64,000 nt of DNA, from the NCBI GenBank assembly GCA_905221615.1, contig CAJNDT010005779.1:775752-839751 (forward strand), read 5' to 3'. The notes under the pieces were generated by a model. It was given only the letters and a program-made list of their open reading frames with translations, ran no database searches and was not told the origin of the DNA. Below are positions 22,252-34,410 of the stretch, piece after piece (the stretch's first letter is position 1; each line of letters begins with the position of its first letter). Source of the DNA: Symbiodinium sp. CCMP2592 (taxonomy: Eukaryota > Sar > Dinophyceae > Suessiales > Symbiodiniaceae). The translations under genes and the position numbers were made by a program.

Positions 22252-22332
22252 ATGAATGCAACGAGGTTTCTGCCGTGGAAGACATCGGCTTCGAAGCCGA
22301 ATTCCGCAACGAGGTCCTTGCTTTGCTACGAA
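22252..22332 (+). CDS. P1B ATPase: end of HMA metal-binding domain
   Basis: After ACAACCCAG|AT the frame reads ECNEVSAVEDIGFEAEFRNE then VLALLR. AVEDIGFEAE is the closing helix-strand of HMA domains, about 60 residues after GMTCxxC. Donor CGAA|GTTGTA. The acceptor AG lies immediately at the right end of a family-2 element, so the element may be part or all of the intron. The missing ~45 middle residues of the domain must lie between 20.03 and 22.15 kb (a frame ending MNDPE just before 22146 is a possible piece). Confidence 0.65.
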
Positions 22333-22772
22333 GTTGTAGGGATTGAGGGTTTAGGGTTTATAGGGTGTAAGGGGGTTGACAGGTGAAGTGGTCTTGTCAG
22401 GAAGTTGATCTCGTTAGGATGGTGAAGGGGCCTCGACTTGTCGCATCTTGTCGCCATAGCAAGTACAGGACCTGGGTCGTGCATCAGTTGAAGAACATGT
22501 CTGAAACTAGGCCGTAAAATCTAGCAACAACTCCTGCATGCACTTCATGGTTAGGTCCGAACAGGCAGCATCCTGGGGATGGCCTTTAGATCGAGATTGC
22601 GAGCAATATGGGGCATGATCCGTCAATCGTATGCAACCTTTGTTGACTCGATTCTCTTCTTCTGAGCTTCTGTCTGCGTTAGCTTATACTTTTCCTGACC
22701 TGGAACATCAGCACAACTTGAACCTTCAAACCTTGGGCTTCTATAATTCTATAATCCGCAGGGATTCTATAT

Positions 22773-22873
22773 GGGGTGCTGTCAAAATGATGGTCCCTGT
22801 TTGGGTACCCTAAATATTAGGTGCCGTACTATATTAGGGACCCAGAAAGGTGACATAATTTTGACAACCACCC
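22773..22873. mobile_element. Family-2 inverted-repeat element
   Basis: GGTGCTGTCAAAATGATGG at the left, ATAATTTTGACAACCACCC at the right. Immediately followed by a degenerate family-6 block to about 22956. Confidence 0.8.
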
Positions 22874-23065
22874 ATAAGTGGGGATATAAGTCCCCTAATA
22901 GGAGTTATAGTTATAGTTACCCTGCTTATAACTCCACTTATAACTACATGCCTCCAAGAAGGGCCTTGAGAGTTCTGGGTCCTATAGAGGCCTTGACAGG
23001 AAAGTACCGAGCTTGGTGTTACGGCTGCCATCCCCGAGCACCGGTGAATTCGGAACCGCCAATTC

Positions 23066-23174
23066 GGGATTTCCGAAAATCGGGGACCCTAATATGGTAC
23101 CCTATAAGTTTCGTAGGATCCCTACTGTAAGAACCTCCCCCAAAAAAGGGTACCCCTAATTTTCGGAAACTCCC
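23066..23174. mobile_element. Family-1 inverted-repeat element
   Basis: GGGATTTCCGAAAATCGGGG and CCTAATTTTCGGAAACTCCC ends, with a GGATCC centre. Confidence 0.85.
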
Positions 23175-23886
23175 AAATCGTGGCTTTGTGCCTCCGGGAA
23201 GGTTCAAGTCTCAGCGGAGCGGAGCGATCGGCCGTCAGAGCTGTCCCTCGCGCTGATACAGAGGTTAATATAGGGGCCTTAAGACCTAGAAAAATGTTCT
23301 GGGGCCCATTGTACTACAGTTATAGACGGAACCCCCCAAAACAGCATTGGTAGTCGCAGCTACGACAAATTCGCAGCAGGCGTGATAACCCTAAGCCCTA
23401 AGACCCCACTGCCGCGCATGAAACCACATCATGTCCCTAGGTTTCCATAATTGTCCGACGTAAAGGTCCTCCAGGCAGTATGGTCAGGGGTGTAAGGCTC
23501 CAGGATTCTTCGTGACATTCCTTCCCAGGGTTTGCTATTGTTTAGATTTCTAGTTGTTCTGGTTCGGATGCTGCTGGGTCCAGGGCTTTTCGAGCACCTT
23601 CAGGAATTTGGGGTGGACGGACTTAGATGCAAGATGCTGTTATAGACATTTCCCAGAAGCACAACTGACATGTGCTGAGACTGCTCGGGAGCTAGGTGAC
23701 CCCGGAAACCCACCCCAAACCCCAAACTCTTTGTCGGAAACCCCAGGCTAATCAGCTGCACAGGCCCAAGGCCACTGGCATTCATATTTAAAAGAAACAC
23801 GATCCCCGAAAAGCGAAGGTCAATAATCAAACTAAGCGACAACATACAACATATAGCATATACTATGTATCATTAAGCACACCATC

Positions 23887-23889
<3 letters not shown>

Positions 23890-23917
<28 letters not shown>

Positions 23918-23925
23918 GTATACAC
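23890..23925. repeat. TA microsatellite
   Basis: (TA)n of about 30 bp followed by (CA)n. Confidence 0.9.
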
Positions 23926-24167
23926 ACACATTAAAATATGTAAGCCGCACCCCTTCAGGGTGGTCCTACAGCTTGTTTGAGCCTGCGGCCCGATGCCTTT
24001 GACCCTGAAAAAGTTTAAACCCGGGATGAACCTATATACTATAAAACTGTTAAAATCACTATAAGACCTTAATGTAACATAAGCCCTGTACCATCTACAA
24101 TCTTTTCAACCTGTATACTTTCTGATATGTTTGCGTACTCGAATCGCAGAATATGCTTCAGCTCCAG

Positions 24168-24232
24168 GTGTGTGGCTCTGCGCGGCGGCGCCTCCGAGTC
24201 GGAACTCCGCAAGGCCAACTCCCCAAGCGCCG
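24168..24232 (+). CDS. Candidate exon, unrecognised
   Basis: After GCTCCAG|G the frame reads CVALRGGASESELRKANSPS then AG. It ends a dozen bases before a family-3 element (24245), a placement seen with other exons here. It lies between ATPase exons in the same orientation, but matches no ATPase segment I know. Confidence 0.35.
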
Positions 24233-24244
24233 GTTTTAGGGGTG

Positions 24245-24364
24245 TACCTACAGTCTCCATTGTAGTTCCGTTTTTGGTTAACCAAAACTTCCAAATCTCT
24301 ATTATAAGGTTCTAACCACAAAACTGATTAACAAAAGAAGGAACTACAATGGATGCTATAGGTA
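24245..24364. mobile_element. Family-3 inverted-repeat element
   Basis: TACCTACAGTCTCCATTGTA and its complement ACAATGGATGCTATAGGTA; AT-rich core. Confidence 0.85.
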
Positions 24365-25117
24365 GGGATTGGGGTTCACTTTGCAGGGGCCCAAGGTGCC
24401 ATGTTTAGGCTTTTTCGGGAGCTCTTCAAGCTGGCATGAGGGTCCTGGGAAGGGATGTTAGGTGTGGCGGTGCCGACTTAAACCCCTGCTCGGGCTTGAG
24501 GGTCTTTGGGTGGGTCTTCCCAGCTTTAGGACGGCAGGGATCTGAGGGTCGAGGGTTTGAGGTTCCAGCTGTGGTGCAAGATTCGAAGGCTTTTCGTGAG
24601 TTCGGGTTTAGGCGAGATTCATGTTGCTTTCAGTGCCATGCCAAACTTCATCACAATCGAGGAAGACGTGTGAGACCCTGGACCAAACGTTGGTTTAGGG
24701 CTTAGGGTTTAGGCGGTTTAGGTATATAATTGCCAAACCCATACCCCAGAACCCCATTCTACTCGTCAAGAGAGAGCAGCTATTCCTCAAAAATATTCTA
24801 CAGACCCCAGAGTTTGCACCATGGATTTGCTGGGTACCATACTGGCATACTTGTTCTGGCACCTGTTCCTTAAGGGAACCATCATGAAGTAGCAGTTTCT
24901 ACATTTTCTCCTTGGTCACTTCCAAGTGCAGCATCTTGAGATTTCGAATGTTTCAAGCATCAACCCTAAGCACTAAGCCCATTCTTCGGTTTCTTGGTTT
25001 CTTTGACCTTCCATCTGCAGTAGATTGAGCTACCAAACCTACTGTTCTGTAGGGTCCATACAATACTCTATATTGGGGTTTACATGGTTTACAGTTAGAG
25101 CCTACAAAAACTTAGCT

Positions 25118-25227
25118 TACCCATAGTTTCCATTGTAGTTCCTTCTTTTTGTTAACCAGTTTTATGGTTAGGATCCTATAACAAAGATTTTGTTTAAACA
25201 AAGGAACTACAATGGAGACTATAGGTA
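25118..25227. mobile_element. Family-3 inverted-repeat element
   Basis: TACCCATAGTTTCCATTGTA and complement ACAATGGAGACTATAGGTA. Confidence 0.85.
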
Positions 25228-25496
25228 TGGCAGTAAGCCCAGAACCCGATGCCAAAGTGCCTGGAAGCAGGCTGCCTCCGTTGTGCATGGAGCAGCTCGA
25301 CTGCGCGGGATGAGTTCATCCCACCCCTTGGCGTTCGGATTCTCGAGGTTTGTGATAGCCTTACCTAATTTTTTATTATACTGTTTTATGGATTCCTTGT
25401 TGGGCAACGAGCACGAGCACAGATTTTGTGCCTGCAGTGCAGGTTCGTCTAAGTTAGGCAGTTGAGGCTGGTTTTCAGGATGGAAGTTCCTCTACT

Positions 25497-25594
25497 ATAG
25501 GGGCCTTAATAAAAACCAGTACTACTGTGGGGTTCCTTATTGTAATTGTAGCATAATGGCCCCCAAAACCCTATTCTAGTTATTAAGGCCCCCA
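25497..25594. mobile_element. Family-5 inverted-repeat element
   Basis: TATAGGGGCCTTAATAAAAA left; CCCTATTCTAGTTATTAAGG right; a well-preserved copy. Confidence 0.8.
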
Positions 25595-25691
25595 TATTAG
25601 ACCTCGAACCCCTCAGCCCCGCTTTCATGTGCTTGTGCCGTTCAAGCTTCAGAGGGCTATTTGAGGCCAGGTTGCAGGTGTCCAAGAACCA

Positions 25692-25800
25692 CCCAGAGAG
25701 CCTTTTACCCCTTAATTCAGGAATAGACCTTTAATCATAATATGAAGCCCTATACATTTTAAGCCATCTTCGCTAATTAAGGGGCATTGGGCTCTCTGGG
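25692..25800. mobile_element. Family-7 inverted-repeat element (CCCAGAGAGCC)
   Basis: CCCAGAGAGCCTTTTACCCC left; GGGGCATTGGGCTCTCTGGG right. Same ends as 44963-45075. Confidence 0.85.
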
Positions 25801-26321
25801 CAACGGTTTTACTCAAACTCCGCACCTCAAGCGCAACATGTTTGTCCGAAGAGAAGATCGGGCAGAAGGACAGGGGAGTGTGTGAAGATGTGTGGTGACG
25901 ACATCGTGAGAATGCTCTTGCCTAGGGTTAGAGTGTAAGAAGCAGCTGGCAAGTGGGGCCTCCGAAAGATTGTGTGCCGCAACACCTTTTGCCATGCTTC
26001 ATCCTACACGGCGCACAACAACAACTACTACTGCTGCTCCTCCTCCTCCTCCTGCTGCTCCTGCTGCTCCTGCTGTACTACTACGACGACGAAAGGCTAT
26101 CATGGAGAGTTCTCCAAGCCTGGGAGGTAAGCTCCAGTATTTACCCCTCCCCTCTAACCCCGTTCTGTGTATTCAGCCTCCTGCATTCGAGAATGAACGC
26201 CGAGGTTCACACTCCACCTTTCAAATGCTCATCGCTCGTGCAAGGTGCAGGGCATCGTGATGCAGAAGACCGAGCAACATGCCGCTCAGCTACACTTTCT
26301 GCTGTCTGGGAAGTTCAATAT

Positions 26322-26424
26322 GGGAGTTTCCGAAAATAGGGGACCCCAATATAGTACCCTAAATAGTAGGATCCTTATTATAAGGACCCCCAAAACAAGG
26401 TACCCCTAATTTTCGGAAAGTCCC
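26322..26424. mobile_element. Family-1 inverted-repeat element with ATAT target duplication
   Basis: GGGAGTTTCCGAAAATAGGG and TAATTTTCGGAAAGTCCC ends; directly flanked by ATAT on both sides. Confidence 0.88.
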
Positions 26425-28117
26425 ATATTCCGGCTCGTCGACCTTCTTCACCGGCGGAAGTCGATGGGGTTGTTGTACGTAGTATCTTCCAGATGTGCAG
26501 AACGTGAGGATGTCGGGCTTCTGCTCTTCATGCTGTTGTGTTACTACCTATAATAAAGAGCCCTACGATTTTGGGGTGACGAGGCGTCATGGTGGCTCCT
26601 ACAGTGGAGACAAGGTAGCCAGGAAAGGACGCACTTTTGATGGCAAAGTCGAGGCAACGTCCGGATCTCAACAGTAGTCCGGCCAAGACCAGGGGTGCCA
26701 GAAATCCTTGTTTCGACCAGGTGTTCAAAATGCGAGATGAGGTTCTGACCAAAGATGTTTGCACCCTGAGCGGATCCTCTCACACATGTTTTAAGTTTGG
26801 AAAAGATCGACTATGTATCCCGATAATGATGGGCTGTTTGGTGCCATCCCGAGACAGGGTTCGATATATCGATATGCAGTTTAGCATATACTTATTGACT
26901 GGAACCAGAGCGTGGCCAGTGATGGATCGCAGGTTTGTTGCATCCCCTTCCGGAGCCATGAAATGTAACAAAAGCTTGAATGCCCAGAACTTACGAATGC
27001 CCCTCTGAAGCAAAACTTCAGACAGCTGCAAGCTCGAAAGCTCCCCCGGCCGCGGTGATGCTAGCGGCACTAAGGCTCGCATCCTCTACAATCCGTCCAA
27101 GGCTCTCCCCACATTGTCAGTTGGGTCTTCTTGACCGTGTCTAACCATTGATATTGGGGGAGCTAAGGAGCCAGGGATGATGATAATCCCTACTAGATAA
27201 GGAGCTAAAGGGCCAAGGGAACCCCCAAAACCACTGGTTAGGTGTTCTCATTTGGATGCAAAAAAGGGTGGCCTAGGGGTGCAGGGCTTTCACGCATCTC
27301 ATTTAACCCCTCCCCTCCTGACATTAAAGAGACAGTCACTGAGCACCCCCCCTTCCCCAACCCTAAACCCTAAACCTTCAACCCGAAACCCTACAAACTC
27401 AGAAAAACAGCCCTATAAGTTTAACCAGGGAGGGTTCGCGGGTTCGGCAGGCTTGCTGTAGTCTTGCCCCTGTTCAAAAGTTCTTCGGGCGCATTTCGGG
27501 CCAAATGCTCCCCGATTTTTTTATAGTAGGGTAGGAGAAGAAGATCACTGTCAAGCGAATCCGCATTGAAAGACTGGACTGAAATTCAGCAATTGTGTTA
27601 GTCGCGTCGGTGTTTGGCTTCTTGAGTCTGCTGCCCAGCATCAACACTGTCACTGCCTGAAGCTGAGAACCCGTGACGAAGCACAAAGAAAGGTTGCTAA
27701 CTTGACTACTCCACACTCCAAGCTTTGACTTTAAAACTGACATCCTGAAAGCATTATGTGCCCTTATGCCCCTCAACTCCGAAAGCCTTATGTGCAAGCA
27801 GCTCTAGCCGAGCGCGAACGCTGAGAACAGGTCGGCGCAAGGGTTCTGCTTCGAGAGCTGCAAGGAGCGCCCAGGTAAGAAAAAGCTTACGTTTCGTATT
27901 CGGATGTTCGGGATTTCGGCAGTTTGGGCTGAAGGTTGTATCGAATTCCCGGGAAAACCCTAAACCCTGGCTTTGTCCGAGTGTGAGTGTCAAAAACAGG
28001 CCACTAAAACTCTAAAGCTTCAACCCCCGACATGGCCAGGGTCAGGGGAAGAGGAGGTCCCTCGCAAAAGGGGGTGATGATGAAGGCAGCTGGCCGTTTG
28101 TAACCAACAACTTTTGC

Positions 28118-28232
28118 TAAACCTTGGGTACGGCCCCCACTCAGTAACAGTTGGGTAATATTCATAATATAGATATATAAGGCCCTTAATAGTAGCCCTA
28201 TTATAGACTGTTACTGTATGGGGGCCGTAACG
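28118..28232. mobile_element. Inverted-repeat element (unclassified)
   Basis: TACGGCCCCCACTCAGTAACAG left; CTGTTACTGTATGGGGGCCGTA right; core of ATATAT. Confidence 0.75.
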
Positions 28233-31200
28233 AAGCTAAACCCTGAACCCCAAAACTTTTACCAAATTCTGAGCCGCCTCGTTCGGCGACCATGCCATGA
28301 ACCATTTAGGGTTCCTGAATTGGGTGACACTTCTGAGGGTTTTCGCAACTAACCGGAGTCTCTCTTAGAGATCCGCTGGTTTTGCAAACTCTCGATTTGC
28401 GTTAGACTCAATAGTCGGATGAACATAGAACCTGGCGGAACTGGCCAAGTTCCCTGAAAGATTAGCCCTACACCCCTAAACCCTAAGCCCCTTAACCCTA
28501 GCTGTGGCCACGGGCATGAGATCTTTTGAGCAGGATGAACGCAAAGGAACATTGCATAGCAGCAAAAAACAGTGGACCAGCTGAAACAAACAAGCGCTGG
28601 TCGTTTCGGTGTGATCTCTGCTTTCTATGTTGTGCCGGCATCTTAACAGCTTTAGCATAAATGCTTGGGATGCATCGTCGAGTGGTCAGTTATCAATTTG
28701 TTGAGGAGGTTCTTCCCTCACAGGTTTTCTTGACTCGCGGAGCGGAAGGCAAGAGCCCGAATAAATCCGCTGCCAGCTGTACACTCCAGATGAACCTGGC
28801 TTTCAAGCAGATCTTGCTCTCGGAATTGTGGAAATTGGTTTAGGGCTTCAGGTGGAGTAAGGACAACAGACTTCAGGGGTACATAAGTGGAGAGTATGGG
28901 GGTAAACCCTAAGCCGTCAGCTGCAAGCCATATACCTTAAGAGCTTAGGTTCAGGATTCAAGCACAGCTGAGGTGTGTGAGTACAACCAGCATGTCGCTG
29001 ACGATCCATCGTTGCACATGTTGACAAAGCTCCCTGGCTGGCAGAGTGGGGCTTGGGTTGTACGGTGCATTACACGACTTCTGCCAGTCAGGGTGCTGCT
29101 GATGATGAGTATTGCGATTCTTCTCAGGGGTTGGTGTTGAACATTTCCAATCCCAGCTCGTCACTGCCATGTGCTGTGACTACATGCAGATTTCAGTGAT
29201 GTTATCGGGATTCGCCTCGTACATTTGAGGAGGAGCTCTCGACGTATAGAATCAGCAGCAGCCTTATCAGCCCCGCAAACAGGGGCGCTGATTTAGCACC
29301 GCTTGCTCGAGCGATGCAGCTCACCCTAACGCAAGGCTCCCCTAAACCCTAAACCCTAAACCCACAGTTCGGCTTGCTTCGGTTTGCAAATCCAAGGTTT
29401 CGGGTTGAGTAGAGGAGTCGGATTGACAGGTAATCTTCGCAATAAATGTCTATCCTCAAGATATACTGAAATTTATAACATCCCTCCAGAACCCTTTTCT
29501 AACCCTATATAGACCCTAAGAGCCCTACTCTACCATGTTCGTAGTTTCCGAGCTGCGGGTTGATCTGTGGAGCGTCAGGTTGCGAAGCCGCTTTTTCCTG
29601 TCGCTGGCGCCCACTGTGCTGATGCTTGGCACGCAGCTTTTGAGAACTCACTAAAACCTTATAGAAGCCCTCAACAGCATTGCAGGGTTAGGTTTTAGCT
29701 TTCGGATCTAAGTACCTTTAGGTGCATTGATGTTGCGCTTCTGCCTGTCACGTTGCATGCCTCCGTCCACCGGTTGCTGAACGTGCAAGCTGGTCGAACT
29801 CTGCTGCTCTTCGGTGTCTGCGATTGGCGACTGCTGCCCAGACATGATCGTGCCGGGGCTTCCTTCTTAAAGCTTATGACAACCGGCGACATGGTTTTAA
29901 GCTCTTCAAGATTGCTCGCGTAGGTCTTAAGGTTGGCCTGTGCAGAGCCGCACCACATCCCTGTTGCGACCCTTCTCGGAACATGCATCCATCCATCCTT
30001 CGATCCATCCATCTGCATGCAGGCATGCATTCATACATGCATACAGACTACTACATGCATGCACACATACATACAGACATCCTTACATCCTTATATGTAA
30101 CTATGTAACATGTCTACATACTTCCCTCCATATTTTCCTACCTACCTACGTACCTACATGTACCTACATACATAGATGCGGGCATGCATGCATGTGTTTG
30201 TGCGCGCGTGCGTGTGTATGTGTATGTTCAGTTGGGAACATCAGTTCAGTTGCTTTTGCATTACATCGACTCTTGACTCGTGTGTGTTTTTTTCCATGGC
30301 GAAGGGCTGGTAGAGTTGGCACCCTGCGACTGTGAGGATTGTCTTACTTGCCGAAGATTTCTGGCCGGATGCCTGGGACAATGACTCTCGGCTGCATTGG
30401 ATGATAGCTGCTGCGAGGTTCTGGCGGTCCTCAGCCGCAAGAACGATCAACAGGCATTGAGCCGACGTATTATGGATCCATTGTACTGACTTCGAAGCTG
30501 TCAATGCGGCAGGCTAAACCAGCTAAACCCAACTAAGACTGTGGACGGCATACCGTTTGCCTTCCTGCTGCTTGGCATCCACCTTTAGCGCGCTGTCTGG
30601 ACTTCGGAAGCAGGCCCCGGCAGAGAATGCCCGTTTTGATGGACAGGCATAGGGGCATTTATAAACTACACTGCCAAAGAGTGAGGTTTTACAGCCATCT
30701 TTGCTGCAATACACCAAGCAGTGCTACCACCTGACATTTCCCTTCTCGCCCCTCTCTGCTCCCGCATCCACCTCCACTCTGGTGCGTCGCGTCGTTGATT
30801 AAGTTAGGGTGAGCGCATGTCCTTCTTCAGGGACAGGCTAGGGGCCAGCAAAGCATGCTTCGTGTGCCTCGTCATTGAATCGGCTTTGTCCTTAGCACTA
30901 ACCTCGCCATTTCTTCGCGCAGTTCTTGTCCGAACTCCCAGCTCCGGAACGCTCCGGAAATTGCCATCTCCATTTCAGGATCAGGTTTAGGGTTTTGGGT
31001 TATTGGATTTAGGTTTGCGGCTTAACGGAATTTCTGAGCTGCGAGCGGAGAGACAGGAATAGTAATGTCACGTTTACTAAGGGGCAGGAATCATCAGCAG
31101 TAAGTTAAAAGTCCTTATATAGCCCTACAGTAGTGTCCTCCAAAGCCCCATAATTTTCCTAGGCGCAGATACCAAACTGTACAAACCCTATATTCAGACT

Positions 31201-31451
31201 CCCTTACATGCACCTTTTAACTACATTCAGGTTCCTGCACTGCGCTCAACCCTAAACACCAAACCCTTAGCCGTAACCCCAAACGCTAAACTTGCTCTGA
31301 TGCTGTTGATCATAAGCCCTTAACCCTACACCCCAAAGCCTCAACCTCAACCAAAACTTATTGTATTGCATTGGAATTGAATGAGGTTTGAGTATATAGA
31401 CATATCAGGCCCGTTCTAGTAGCCCTATGACAGTATTGCCCTTAAGCATAT

Positions 31452-31551
31452 GGGCGGTTGTCAAGATTATGGTTCCTTTTTGGGTCCCTAGGATAATACG
31501 GCGCCTAATATCTAGGGTGCCCGAAAAGGGACCCTAATTTTGACAACCGAC
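31452..31551. mobile_element. Family-2 inverted-repeat element
   Basis: GGGCGGTTGTCAAGATTATG left; CCTAATTTTGACAACCGAC right. Confidence 0.82.
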
Positions 31552-31638
31552 ATACGACCCCAACCTGCTCAGGTATCTCATCCTTCTCTCGGGGTTTGTC
31601 CAGTTGAGACCTCAGATGGCCGTCCTTTTTTGCGTGTA

Positions 31639-31733
31639 TACCCAGAGGCCCCAAAGGTAGTTCCTTTTTGGGGTCCATATTTAGAATCCTATATGGTAAT
31701 CCCAAAAAGGAACTACTTTGGGGCCTTCGGGCA
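31639..31733. mobile_element. Family-8 inverted-repeat element (copy 1)
   Basis: TACCCAGAGGCCCCAAAGGT, TAGTTCCTTTTTGGGGTCC and complement CTACTTTGGGGCCTTCGGG. Nearly identical to 38401-38497. Confidence 0.85.
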
Positions 31734-31793
31734 AGCAACATTGAGCAGAGTAGGACTTCACGAACACACCCCTGCGCTACCGTTCTGCGTGGT

Positions 31794-31893
31794 ACTTGGA
31801 GGTTCACGGGTAATTGTAATAAGTTAATTACAGCCCTATTAGGGGACTTATAACCACACTTATAACTTACAACTAACCCACGAACCTCCAAGT
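31794..31893. mobile_element. Family-6 inverted-repeat element (ACTTGGAGGTTC)
   Basis: ACTTGGAGGTTCACGGGTAA left; AACCCACGAACCTCCAAGT right. Confidence 0.85.
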
Positions 31894-32369
31894 ATGCCAG
31901 ACTCTAAAACCTCATCGAGCCTCAATCTGGACATTCTCCGCTTTGCTCACGGAAGCCCGACATCCCAGAATCTCAGATCCAACAAGTCCAGAAAGGTTCA
32001 GGGATTACCAAAATCCGGATGGACCAGAAGGGGTTTAGGGTTTATTGCGAAACAGCCGTGCCGGTCGCAGAAAACATATGTTTTTGTTGACAGAGTTCTT
32101 TGCGTCCTGCCGCGCGAGTTCGACGTCGTATTGTGCTAGATGAGAGCAGCCCTAAACTTTAAACCATGAGACCAGTCGAATCCAAACAGCAACAAAACCC
32201 CAAAGCCTTAAACTCCCTCGAGGCCCCGTGAAGGAACCTGAGCAACTAAGACTGTCCTGGCTCTAAGCCCCCCAACAAAGCACCAGACTCTTTACCATAT
32301 CATGGGTCTCACGCCTAAACCCTAAACCGCTCAGACCTTCGAGGGCTTTCCAAGCTCAGTCGAAAATCT

Positions 32370-32462
32370 GGGAGTTTCCGAAATCGGGGACCTTGATATA
32401 GTTAGTATGATCCTACTATGCGGAACCCCAAAATAAGGTATCTCCAATTTTCGGGAACTCCC
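32370..32462. mobile_element. Family-1 inverted-repeat element with ATCT target duplication
   Basis: GGGAGTTTCCGAAATCGGGG and AATTTTCGGGAACTCCC ends; ATCT directly on both sides. Confidence 0.88.
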
Positions 32463-32950
32463 ATCTAGAGGTTCTGGTGCGGGCACGTCTTTCACTCCTC
32501 GGCGCTCTCGGCGCTGCAACACGGGGATCTGACCTCGGAGAAGGGTTTCGTGTTCACAGCTCCTGTCCGAACTGTAGTGTTTAGGTTTTAGGCATAGGGA
32601 CTGCAATTTTGATGTTGTAGAGCCCTCGCATTGAGTTTTTTTGGGCACCAAAGGTTTGCAGGACTTTTCTGTCAGGGGAGGGTCTTCAGCTCTTCCTGTG
32701 GGGGTGGGGCGGTAAACATGAGCGTACTGGTTATCAGCGTCCTGTCTGGGCTTGTGGCACATGTCAGAGTTTTTTTGGGTTCTGTGTTGAGAAAGACACC
32801 TTCGTGCTCCGGTTCAGGGTCAAATGTTTTTCAGGGTTTGGGGTTTCGGGGCGAAGAGTTTTTCAAGCTTTTCGGCCTCGACTCCACCAGCTTAAAGAGG
32901 CCTGTAGGGTGTAGCCATGCGTGCGAGCAAGCCAGATTGCAAAGCTTGGG

Positions 32951-32954
<4 letters not shown>

Positions 32955-32992
<38 letters not shown>

Positions 32993-33006
32993 ATGTGTGT
33001 GTGTGT
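32955..33006. repeat. GT microsatellite
   Basis: (GT)n with one GCAT interruption. The poly-Val/Cys and His/Thr ORFs across it are artefacts. Confidence 0.95.
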
Positions 33007-34315
33007 GGTTAGTGAGTGTAGTTTGTTTGATATGGTTGGTCCACAAGTGCCGCGTTAAGTTGCAGATTCATAGTAGTTCGGTGGCATAGCATCCCATTCT
33101 TACACCGACATTCATCAACGTGTGTACAGATGTACATGCAGACAACTGGGAAGCACTTCACCTGCTGGCAGGCATGAGGGACATGGGAGCTTCAGGCTTA
33201 ATGAACCAATAGGCCAATAGGATTGTTATCGGCCCCCTAACCTAAGTGTCCCATGTACCAAAATAGTATATACTTCGGCCTTAAAGTAGCAGTAGTCCCT
33301 CTATGGGTCATGGACCCTTTTTGTAAACCCTGAAGGCCGGCCAAAAGTGTGCGATATCATCGTCAGAGTTACATGAAAGGTTGTTTGGCTGGCAGCTGCA
33401 AGAACAAGAATGCCAAAAATGTCGTCATCAAAATCATCTTTTGATAGAGATCAAGCTGAGGGCGACTGCTAGCAATACGAGTAGTAGTAATCTTGCGGTT
33501 CGTAGTAGTAGCAGAAACCCTTAATCCCAATGGCCATGTGTCGCTTCCTGAGGCAACGACCATGAACACGTTGGTCTCGTTGTCCACTACGGTAGCTCGT
33601 TGGCATTTTGTCGTTATTTTTGCGCCATGACGGGTCCCCAGTCTTTGTGGCGCATAGGTTTCTCGAATTCTATGTTGAACTCTTCCAGGTTAGCACCACA
33701 GAACAGCCAAGAGCACGGCGTCATCAATGAGTGCAAACTTGGGCGAGGCAGTCCACAAATCCGAGATTCCTGAACGAGTGCAAATCAACTCCTAGAGTCC
33801 AGCCTCCGTTTTGTCCTGCAGCTTGTCTTTTCTCCTGTATTTCTCTATGACGTTCTTGCGCTGCCACCAAGGATGCTTCGTTCTACTTCACACCGTCCTC
33901 AAGAATATATGAATTTAGTTATATATATACACACATAGAGATATATACATATACACACTTAGATCCGAGACCTGTAAACCCTGAACCCAGAAAGCACTAA
34001 AACCAAAAGACCTAAAGCCCCCAAACCTAGACTCAAAACCCCATTGCCCCCAGCCCTGAACCCCAAGTTTAGCAAATCTAAAGCATACTTACTCGAGGCG
34101 TCGAGCTCTGATGCCGAGTAGCGATTCTCAAATCGCTTATGCCGACTCAGTCCCCCCCCCCCCCCAAACAGAAGCCCCATCCCAAGCATCTTACAAAACT
34201 ATGGTATACTAGACCGTACTACGTATATTTTGCTATAGTAAACTTTACTAATTTACTACAGTATACTGTAAGATACTATCATGTATCACAACATACTATT
34301 CTGCACATGTCTGAG

Positions 34316-34410
34316 ATGTCATTCCTCTATGGTGCTGCCGGCGGCCTTTACGACGCTGCATTCAGCAGCATCAGCTTTGACATGCACATGGCGGCCATGT
34401 TTTGCTTTTC
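34316..34410 (+). CDS. P1B ATPase: candidate membrane-segment exon before the A-domain
   Basis: After CATGTCTGAG|ATG the frame reads MSFLYGAAGGLYDAAFSSIS then FDMHMAAMFCF. The FDxxAM...F pattern corresponds to the membrane segment that in P1B ATPases leads into LLGRxLE (typically F-D/E-x-x-A-M-L-x-x-F). It ends phase 2 at a possible GC donor (TTTTC|GC). Using CAG|C at 35650 for the next acceptor keeps frame and gives ...MFCFS-E-VLLGGRLLE. Divergent and less certain than its neighbours. Confidence 0.45.

Larger units (their letters stand above)
24370..34300. other. Long ATPase intron region: no further assignable exon
   Basis: About 10 kb between the HMA exon and the next assignable ATPase exon. 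It holds inverted-repeat elements, microsatellites (26030-26095 CTG/CTC; 30000-30210 CATA/CATGCA; 32957-33005 GT; 33915-33960 TA/CA) and CCCTAAA tracts (27360, 29340). Protein-like but unproven readings: SAQGFCFESCKERP before the donor CAG|GTAAGA at 27875 (+), a minus reading at 25240-25405 (KAITNLENPNAKGWDELIPR) and minus readings at 29695-30717. The transmembrane segments before the A-domain should also be encoded here. Confidence 0.5.
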
